Assembly (NCBI GenBank): GCA_030589835.1
Contig: JAUUZS010000363.1
Location: 1-5,043 of the forward strand
Direction: 5' to 3'
From: Cyclobacteriaceae bacterium
GTDB taxonomy: Bacteria; Bacteroidota; Bacteroidia; Cytophagales; Cyclobacteriaceae
Length of the DNA: 5,043 nucleotides
The notes under the pieces are model-generated. The model was not told the origin of the DNA. It searched no databases and saw only the letters and a program-made list of their open reading frames with translations. A program made the position numbers and the translations under genes. Below, piece after piece: positions 1 to 5,043 of this stretch; within the stretch, counting starts at the first letter, position 1; each line of letters begins with the position of its first letter.

Positions 1-1137
1 AAAATGGACATCATCATTGCCCTCGAAATTGACAATACCAGCAAAGTCATACATAATTTTATCCGGCTGCCAGGCAAGAATATCAGGGAGATTTGAATTC
101 AGGTGATTTATAGTCAGGTTGCTTTGTGCCGAGGCGCCTATTTCATTGATCGACGGGTAAGCTATAGATTGTGGATTACTGACAATATTACCGGTAAGCG
201 ACAGATCACCACGGATGTCTGAATGGGCCAGCAAACTATTTATTGCGATTTGAAGAGGTACGCCAAAGCTATTCTCGAAATTGAAGGTTATCGAGGGCTC
301 ATCAAAATAATACAAACCCCTTTTTACTTCGTTGATCAAATTGAGAATAACTGTATCGGTATCACTGGTAATATTTCTTGTGCTTACCGTTGCTGTTGCC
401 TGAGAAAATTGTAAGGATTTGAGATCCAAAACAAAATCCAATCCGTTGGAAATGGTTACTCCCTGCCCTTCATATCTTATGGTCAAGGTTGTTGTAAAGG
501 CAAAATAATTAAATGTTGTGCCATTATCTGAATAGTCAATTTCAGTGCCTTCCAGGTTTATACTTCTATCAAACTGTTGAAAGGGTGACCCATCGAAAAT
601 CCAGGTAAAAGAGGTTTCGAGGGGGACGCCATCTTTTGTAATGGAATTGAAGGAAATTAATAATTCGCCACTTGCCGGGAAGTCACCTGCTATGGACATA
701 TCGAGGGTTCCACCTTTTAGGTTTACTGTATAAAGCTTATCACCTTCTGGTGTTGAACCGTTAAATTCATTAAGTTCTACCTCAGTAATTGAACCATTAA
801 TTGGCAGGTCTGGAATTGTTATTGCAGAGGGTTGAAGTGTAGTCGTGAAATTTACATCATTAATTTGTATAAGTTCTTCTGCTGTGGTGGAAAAAACCTG
901 GTCATTTGAATATTTAAAAACAACTAAACCATCATTTGTAGAAGTAGTACTGAATTTTTCACCTGATAAATCAGCTGCAAATTCAGCAATGGTAAAGGAT
1001 CCGTTGGTAAGCGGCAGTGCCAGATTAGGACTCCAGGTTATTTCTCCGACCTCATTAACTTTGTCGGAGAGCTCCTTGAAACATGAGGAGAGTATAATTG
1101 CTGTCAAGGCAATTAATATTGTAGTCAATCGGTTCAT
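1..1137 (-). CDS. Predicted beta-rich lipoprotein, unnamed Bacteroidota family (3' end missing)
   Basis: Reading the minus strand from the ATG at 1137 gives 379 codons with no stop up to the window edge, so this is the N-terminal part of a larger protein. Residues 1-19 form a lipoprotein signal peptide: short basic start (MNR), hydrophobic core, and lipobox LSSC with Cys19 as predicted lipidation site. The mature part is rich in Thr, Ser, Asn, Asp and short alternating hydrophobic stretches, suggesting beta structure. Residues 35-79 carry a W-S-P then A-L-P-L-T-N-G-S-F box ending in DGLVVFKY; a similar box occurs in the lipoprotein at 4435. Residues about 235-305 contain a stretch (FDEPSITFNFENSFGVPL) that resembles the 'P-x-I-x-F-x-x-x-N-x-x-G-V-P-L' core of LEA-type-2-like beta sandwiches; this is my inference. 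It probably sits in the outer membrane or on the surface. The function is not recognised. No clear promoter or ribosome binding site precedes the start. The lipoprotein call is strong; the family name is unknown. Confidence 0.85.
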   Translation of the reverse strand, partial: MNRLTTILIALTAIILSSCFKELSDKVNEVGEITWSPNLALPLTNGSFTIAEFAADLSGEKFSTTSTNDGLVVFKYSNDQVFSTTAEELIQINDVNFTTTLQPSAITIPDLPINGSITEVELNEFNGSTPEGDKLYTVNLKGGTLDMSIAGDFPASGELLISFNSITKDGVPLETSFTWIFDGSPFQQFDRSINLEGTEIDYSDNGTTFNYFAFTTTLTIRYEGQGVTISNGLDFVLDLKSLQFSQATATVSTRNITSDTDTVILNLINEVKRGLYYFDEPSITFNFENSFGVPLQIAINSLLAHSDIRGDLSLTGNIVSNPQSIAYPSINEIGASAQSNLTINHLNSNLPDILAWQPDKIMYDFAGIVNFEGNDDVHF

Positions 1138-1462
1138 TATCTTAGTGCGTTTATCCGAATTTTAATTCCTGAACCGCTCATGATGTAACTACATTTATGC
1201 CACTGATTACAAGATAAAAAAACACACGTAAGTTTTTTGGATTAAAAATAGCGATAAGAATTTTCGGATTTGAGGACTTAGACAAAGAGAAAATAGCCAA
1301 CAGTGACCTTAAATGAAAATTATGAAAATGTGAAATGAACATGGGCCGTGTTTTAATCAAAAAACTCCGGAAGCAGCTTGACGCTCCTGAGCGCTTACCA
1401 TACTCAATAGCTCATCATAATAGAAATAATAGCCTTTTATCACGCTAAATTACACTTTCTTA

Positions 1463-1690
1463 TTACCGTACAGAAGGTGTTCCCGTGTAGGGTTGGCCCT
1501 GCAGGTATTTTGAATTCATCTCAATATAGCAATAAGTAATCCGGCCTTTAACTCCATTTTTAGGTGAACTAGTCCATAAATAATACATGCGGTGAGTTTG
1601 GTGGTTACCTCTGGAAAGATGCAAAGGATGTATAATACAAATGAAATAGTGCGAATTGACATGTAGGGAGTTGAGCGCAGGTTTTGAGTG
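1463..1690 (-). pseudogene. Possible decayed coding remnant (very tentative)
   Basis: On the minus strand the frame ending at the TAA at 1463-1465 is open for 75 codons back to a stop at 1691-1693. The only ATG inside it (1586-1588) would give 41 residues. The end of this frame reads like the C-terminus of a folded protein: a YYLWTSSP segment, then YCYIEMNSKYLQG, then YTGTPSVR directly before two stops. A W-(S/T)-S-S segment followed about 30 residues later by 'SVR' recalls the C-terminal end of FISUMP/DUF1566-type domains common in Bacteroidota, which usually continue as SVRCVRD. The upstream part is rich in His and does not look like protein. It may equally be chance. Confidence 0.15.
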
Positions 1691-1798
1691 CTACCCGCAT
1701 GACAGCATGTTGCTTATTGCTGTAAAGGCCTGATCTTTTGAACAAATAGAAAATTTTGATTATAAACTTACAGACGCCTGTGGTTGGCGTGATTGAAA

Positions 1799-1831
1799 AT
1801 TGAAGCAGATTGCATGAAAGTATTATCTTTA
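1799..1831 (+). promoter_or_regulatory. Weak candidate Bacteroidota-type promoter for the 1932 gene
   Basis: Bacteroidota housekeeping promoters have a -33 TTTG and a -7 TAnnTTTG separated by about 19-21 bases. Here ATTG at 1799-1802 lies 21 bases before TATCTTTA at 1824-1831, each one base off consensus. It would give a leader of roughly 90-100 bases. An alternative pair is TTTG at 1896-1899 with TAAATTTA at 1917-1924, but its 17-base spacing is short and it would leave almost no leader. In AT-rich DNA such matches arise often, so neither is secure. Confidence 0.2.
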
Positions 1832-1931
1832 GTATTTAGAATTCAACTTTTTGATATGGGTTGGTGTGTGTGATCATGGCAAATTTGTGTGCCTGTTTGA
1901 TGAACAAATGTTAAACTAAATTTATATTCTA

Positions 1932-4418
1932 GTGAGAGCCATATTTTTTATTTTACTTTTATCTTTAACGACATTTTTTGCAAATAGTCAGGAAAACCCC
2001 AGGATTGATAAGAAAACTTTTTTTTCTGTTGAAGAAGGAAAAGATGCTGCAAAAGATGCCTTTAAGATTGCAGAGAAATACTATAAAAAGGGAAACGGGA
2101 CCTATGATGAGGCTTTAAAATACTATTTGAAGCTTTATGAATACAATCCGGAATCAGAGGCATTGAATTATAAAATTGCCGCATGCTATTTATGGACTTC
2201 AGACAAGCAGGCATCACGCGAATATTTGCTGCAAAGTAGCCCGGAGATTGCCAGTGATTATTACCTGGCATTGGGTCGGTCATACCAATATAGCCTGATG
2301 TTTGAAGAAGCAAAAGAAGCATACTCCAATTATCTGGCGACATTAAAAAATTGGGAGTATACCGATTTGGTGAGCTATATCGACCAGCTAAAAAGCGAGT
2401 GCGATGTGAGCAAAGACATCTTACAGGATTCACTTTCTGCAATGATCATCAATCTGGGGCCGATCATCAACACCTATTACGATGAATATGGCGCCTGCCT
2501 TCTGGGGGATGAAAATTCGGGTTTGGTATTTACTTCCAAAAGACCCAAGCGACAACCAAACCAATTGGTGTCAAGGTTCAGTTTCAAAGAAAGAATTTTA
2601 TGGGCCGACAATAATATGGATGAGCGATATGAGTTTGTAAAAGGCCTGCCGAAAATTGACTTCAGAGTGAATACAAGTATTGCAGGAGTAAATCCCGCAG
2701 AAAAGACGATCTACTTTTATAAAGGAGAGCTGCATAACGGGAGGATTTATTCAACGGTTTTTCAAGATGGGGATTGGAAAAAAATAAAACCTCTCAAAGG
2801 AGGAATTAACCATATTGCCTTCAAGGAGACATCGATAGCCATTGGCAATGATGGAACAGCTTATTTTGTGACGGACAGAAAAGGTGGAATGGGCGGAAAA
2901 GATATTTGGTATGCGTTTCATATTAGCGGACGAAAATATGAGAAAGCAGTGAATTTGGGAACGGAAATCAATACGCCGTTTGATGAGGAGGGCGTTCACC
3001 TTTCGGCAGATGGCAATACCCTGTATTTTTCATCAAATGGCCATCCCGGAATGGGAGGTTTTGACGTGTATAAAAGTCAGAGGCAAAGTAATGGCACGTG
3101 GGGAAAGCCAATTAATATGGGGCACCCGATAAACTCCCCGGCAGATGAATTATTTTATAAAACAACAGCAGACTCTCTGGTTTCTATTTATTCTACCGTT
3201 CGTCCCGACAGCTATGGAGGCATGGATATTTACAAAATCCAGTTCGACTCCCGAATGCCTTTTAAACTGACAGGCACCGTAACGGATCTGATGGAAGATA
3301 TAGCCTTGCCGGCATCGGTTAATGTATATGATAGTGAAACACAAAAACTACTGAAATCAACCAGCATTGATTTGAGCAGTGGAAAATATGTATTGGATTT
3401 TGAAGATGTAGGCAACTATTTTGTACAGGTTGATTACGAAGGATACAAATCAGCAAGCAAAGAAATTGTGTGTCCAACAGAAAAGCATGCTACCAAAGTG
3501 CAGAACTTTTCTATTGAGAAATTGAGAAATCCCTTTTCGCTCATGGGCCGGATAAGTGATCTTGACAAAGATACCCCATTGATGGCCTCATTGACTTTTA
3601 AACTGGCAAATGAAACCGATTCTATAATTGGACGTGCGGTATCTGATCCTGTAACCGGTAAATATTCGGTGACCTTTGAGGACAAATACAATATGGTCAT
3701 TATGGTAGAATCGACTGATTATTTTGTACACGATGAACCACTGAGCGTTGTAGGTGAAATAACAGACATTTTTTCTAAAAACATTGCCTTGAAGCGTAGC
3801 AAGATAGAATACACTCTTTCCGGAAGAATCACCGAAGAAACCGTTAATATTCCTGTGGCATCGCAATTGAGTTTCTCCAGACCTGGTGAAGAGCAGCCAT
3901 TTATGACCGTAATGTCCGATAGCATTTATGGAAAATATAGCGTTACCATGGAAGAACAGGGGCCATTTCTAATTGAAATGGAAGCCGGCGGATATTTCTT
4001 TTATAGTGAAGTTTTTGAGTTTCCTGTAGATCAAACCTTTGTGTCAAAAAATATTGCTTTAGTAAAACTGGAAGTCGGAGTAAAGTTTGTAGTGGAAAAC
4101 ATTTTATTCAACACCGGAAAAGCTACGATGAGACCAGAATCATTTGATGAAGTAGATAAACTGGCGAATCTTTTAAGAAAAAATGATAAAGTGCGTATCG
4201 AAGTCTCCGGTCATACTGATAATGTAGGATCGGCCTCTATAAACAAAAAACTCTCTAAGTCACGTGCCCTTACCGTGAGAAATTTTCTGGTTTCCCGCGG
4301 CATAGAACAGGGTAGGATGGAATATGAAGGATACGGTTTCGATCAGCCCATTGCTCCGAATACGACGGATGAAGGCAAGGCAAAAAACCGTAGAGTAGAA
4401 GTAAAAATATTAGAATAA
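1932..4418 (+). CDS. OmpA-family protein with TPR, PD40 propeller and three CRD-like domains (PorE-like)
   Basis: This 828-residue protein is predicted to be periplasmic and to bind peptidoglycan. The start is GTG: an in-frame TAA lies at 1917-1919, the first in-frame ATG is far downstream (codon 122), and GTG gives a good signal peptide (residues 1-19, cleavage after A-N-S). Domains in order: TPR-like helices about 41-155; PD40/WD40-like propeller about 180-436, with repeats marked by GGMGGKDIWYA (318-328), LYFSSNGHPGMGGFDVY (364-380) and YGGMDIYK (428-435); three tandem carboxypeptidase-regulatory-like beta domains at about 444-531, 535-623 and 627-713; OmpA C-terminal domain 717-828. In the last, SGHTDNVG supplies Asp763 and LSKSRA supplies Arg778, the 15-residue-spaced pair that binds diaminopimelate in OmpA, followed by NRRVEV. 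This domain order matches PorE, a peptidoglycan-binding component of the type IX secretion machinery, and many uncharacterised relatives. Unlike PorE it has no lipobox cysteine and has three CRD-like domains. The downstream lipoprotein gene starts 16 bases later, so they likely form an operon. The domain calls are firm; a secretion role is inference. Confidence 0.93.
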   Translation: MRAIFFILLLSLTTFFANSQENPRIDKKTFFSVEEGKDAAKDAFKIAEKYYKKGNGTYDEALKYYLKLYEYNPESEALNYKIAACYLWTSDKQASREYLLQSSPEIASDYYLALGRSYQYSLMFEEAKEAYSNYLATLKNWEYTDLVSYIDQLKSECDVSKDILQDSLSAMIINLGPIINTYYDEYGACLLGDENSGLVFTSKRPKRQPNQLVSRFSFKERILWADNNMDERYEFVKGLPKIDFRVNTSIAGVNPAEKTIYFYKGELHNGRIYSTVFQDGDWKKIKPLKGGINHIAFKETSIAIGNDGTAYFVTDRKGGMGGKDIWYAFHISGRKYEKAVNLGTEINTPFDEEGVHLSADGNTLYFSSNGHPGMGGFDVYKSQRQSNGTWGKPINMGHPINSPADELFYKTTADSLVSIYSTVRPDSYGGMDIYKIQFDSRMPFKLTGTVTDLMEDIALPASVNVYDSETQKLLKSTSIDLSSGKYVLDFEDVGNYFVQVDYEGYKSASKEIVCPTEKHATKVQNFSIEKLRNPFSLMGRISDLDKDTPLMASLTFKLANETDSIIGRAVSDPVTGKYSVTFEDKYNMVIMVESTDYFVHDEPLSVVGEITDIFSKNIALKRSKIEYTLSGRITEETVNIPVASQLSFSRPGEEQPFMTVMSDSIYGKYSVTMEEQGPFLIEMEAGGYFFYSEVFEFPVDQTFVSKNIALVKLEVGVKFVVENILFNTGKATMRPESFDEVDKLANLLRKNDKVRIEVSGHTDNVGSASINKKLSKSRALTVRNFLVSRGIEQGRMEYEGYGFDQPIAPNTTDEGKAKNRRVEVKILE
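2469..3239 (+). repeat. PD40 beta-propeller repeats within the OmpA-family protein
   Basis: Within residues about 180-436 at least four blades can be recognised by the pattern 'D-E-x-G ... L-x-F-x-S-x-R/N ... G-G-x-D-I/V-Y'. They are near 184-205 (DEYGACLLG, LVFTSKRP), 305-328 (GNDGTAYFVTDRKGG, then KDIWYA), 351-382 (DEEGVHLSADGNTLYFSSN, then FDVYKS) and 405-436 (DELFY, then GGMDIYKI). The first blade lacks a visible GG-D-I-Y ending. A fifth, degenerate blade may lie at about 245-280 (VNPAEKTIYFYKG). Such propellers usually mediate protein contacts in the periplasm. Confidence 0.75.
3261..4070 (+). repeat. Three tandem CRD-like domain repeats (about 91-92 residues each)
   Basis: Three diverged copies start at residues 444, 535 and 627 of the OmpA-family protein (bases 3261, 3534 and 3810). 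Each opens with an F/Y-x-L-x-G-x-(V/I)-(T/S) strand (FKLTGTVTD, FSLMGRISD, YTLSGRITE). Each continues through 'P-(L)-x-A-S-x-x-x-(F/V)' and reaches a conserved centre G-K-Y-(V/S)-(L/V)-x-(F/M)-E (GKYVLDFED, GKYSVTFED, GKYSVTMEE). After a G/D-Y segment each ends in a short strand (FSIEKL, IALKRS, IALVKL). This matches the carboxypeptidase regulatory-like / CNA-B-type beta sandwich. The copies are similar in protein but clearly diverged, so the array is old rather than a recent DNA duplication. Confidence 0.75.
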
Positions 4419-4434
4419 TATAAATTTGATAAAG

Positions 4435-5043
4435 ATGATAAAGCAATGTATTTCAAAGGGAATAATCATCGTACTGCTAGCATCGGCCTTTTTTGCTTGC
4501 AAGCAGGAAGATGTTGTATTGCGCGACCCACATATGCTCACGCGGCCCATGAATTTTGCGACCCCGGTGATCAATGGTCATTTTAGCGCCCTTGATCTTA
4601 TCGAGCGAATAGACACTTCTCAATTCCTGACCGTTGATGATGATGGCCTGATACACTTCAGGATTGAAGAGGATTTTTCTGATGAATGGACTGATCTTAT
4701 GGAATTTGATACGCCGACATTGGATGTAACCTATCAAATGCCCTCATTTATGGTGCCTGGCGTAACGGCCACCATAACTTATGTGGATAGCATCAGGCTA
4801 AATACCCTCGACAGTATGTATTTTGATAGTTTATATATTAAAACGGCTTTATTGAGTTTTGGCTTAACGGTACCTTCAGGATATACTGGCGACTACCACA
4901 TTAAATTCCCGGAGCTAATAAAAGCAAACGGGGATACGGTTATATTAACCAAAAATTTTAATGAAGCGCAAATTGTTGATCAGGATCTTGGTGGGGCTAC
5001 CCTTACATTTGTCCATGACGGGAGTGGTAGTTTTTACACCATA
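4435..5043 (+). CDS. Predicted lipoprotein related to the one at 1-1137 (3' end missing)
   Basis: The reading frame from ATG 4435 is open for 203 codons to the window edge, so the C-terminus is missing. Residues 1-21 form a lipoprotein signal peptide (MIKQ start, hydrophobic IIIVLLASAFFA) with Cys22 as likely lipidation site; the residues after it, K-Q-E-D, resemble acidic surface-export signals of Bacteroidota lipoproteins. Residues 42-80 carry A-T-P-V-I-N-G-H-F ... FLTV ... DGLIHF, aligning with residues 40-79 of the lipoprotein encoded on the other strand at the left edge. The rest has alternating hydrophobic patterns and looks beta-rich. It starts 16 bases after the OmpA-family gene stops, on the same strand, so co-transcription and a shared envelope role are likely. 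No clear Shine-Dalgarno sequence is present, as usual in this phylum. The function is unknown; an outer-membrane or cell-surface location is inferred. Confidence 0.87.
   Translation, partial: MIKQCISKGIIIVLLASAFFACKQEDVVLRDPHMLTRPMNFATPVINGHFSALDLIERIDTSQFLTVDDDGLIHFRIEEDFSDEWTDLMEFDTPTLDVTYQMPSFMVPGVTATITYVDSIRLNTLDSMYFDSLYIKTALLSFGLTVPSGYTGDYHIKFPELIKANGDTVILTKNFNEAQIVDQDLGGATLTFVHDGSGSFYTI

Larger units (their letters stand above)
1138..1931. other. Divergent intergenic region with no supported gene
   Basis: About 794 bases separate the divergently transcribed genes at 1137 and 1932. All frames are broken by frequent stops and the open stretches are short. I see no tRNA, rRNA fragment, CRISPR array, riboswitch or insertion sequence ends. 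Small structures present are a 5-base inverted repeat (ACGCC/GGCGT, 1774-1790), a near-palindrome cgctcctgagcg (1382-1393), and two adjacent copies of atgaaaat (1313-1320 and 1322-1329). None is followed by a T-tract or otherwise looks functional. The region must contain the start signals for both flanking genes. A minus-strand open stretch at 1463-1690 may be a decayed gene end and is described separately. Confidence 0.7.

Noticed and set aside
845..1165. Plus-strand open frame of 106 codons
   Set aside because: It is antisense to the lipoprotein gene, which has a proper signal peptide, lipobox and an uninterrupted 379-codon frame; the plus-strand product has no recognisable features.
1178..1360. 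Minus-strand open frame of 60 codons in the intergenic region
   Set aside because: The composition is typical of translated AT-rich noncoding DNA, with many Ile, Phe, Asn and Ser. There is no recognisable motif, and it lies just upstream of the lipoprotein start.
1382..1393. Near-palindrome cgctcctgagcg as an operator site
   Set aside because: It is a single short copy far from both gene starts, with no second copy in the spacer.
1774..1790. Inverted repeat ACGCC/GGCGT with a 7-base loop
   Set aside because: The arms are only 5 bases and no T-tract follows, so it is neither a convincing terminator nor a clear operator.
1876..1914. Twelve-codon plus-strand mini-frame (MANLCACLMNKC) ending 17 bases before the GTG start at 1932
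   Set aside because: Three cysteines make a leader peptide tempting, but there is no ribosome binding site, no attenuator-like hairpin, and such short frames are common by chance.
4477..4737. Minus-strand open frame of 86 codons
   Set aside because: It is antisense to the second lipoprotein, whose signal peptide, lipobox and similarity to the left lipoprotein show that the plus strand is coding.

Overview
The window looks like Bacteroidota DNA, most likely from a Cytophagales- or Flavobacteriia-like marine or environmental bacterium. The evidence is moderate-to-low GC, no convincing Shine-Dalgarno sequences before the genes, two lipoproteins with short Bacteroidota-style N-termini, and a central gene with the TPR / PD40 beta-propeller / carboxypeptidase-regulatory-like / OmpA domain order typical of this phylum. 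The organism assignment is an inference; there is no rRNA or other marker gene here.

Layout: positions 1-1137 hold the 5' part of a minus-strand lipoprotein gene (gene A), whose 3' end lies beyond the left edge. Positions 1138-1931 are a roughly 0.8 kb divergent intergenic region with no supported gene; one degraded-looking minus-strand open stretch (1463-1690) is discussed as a possible remnant. Positions 1932-4418 encode an 828-residue secreted, peptidoglycan-binding OmpA-family protein (gene B) that starts with GTG. After a 16-base gap, 4435-5043 is the 5' part of a second lipoprotein gene (gene C) running off the right edge. B and C are very probably co-transcribed.

The main observation beyond standard annotation is that genes A and C, on opposite strands either side of gene B, appear to be distant paralogues. 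After the lipid-attachment cysteine both carry a similar box (A-x-P-x-x-N-G-x-F ... F-x-T ... D-G-L-x-x-F), and weaker similarity continues downstream. Gene B resembles in architecture PorE, a peptidoglycan-binding component of the type IX secretion system, but it has three tandem regulatory-like domains and lacks a lipobox. A cautious reading is an envelope module: two beta-rich lipoproteins of one family plus a periplasmic peptidoglycan-anchored scaffold. No function can be proven from the sequence alone.
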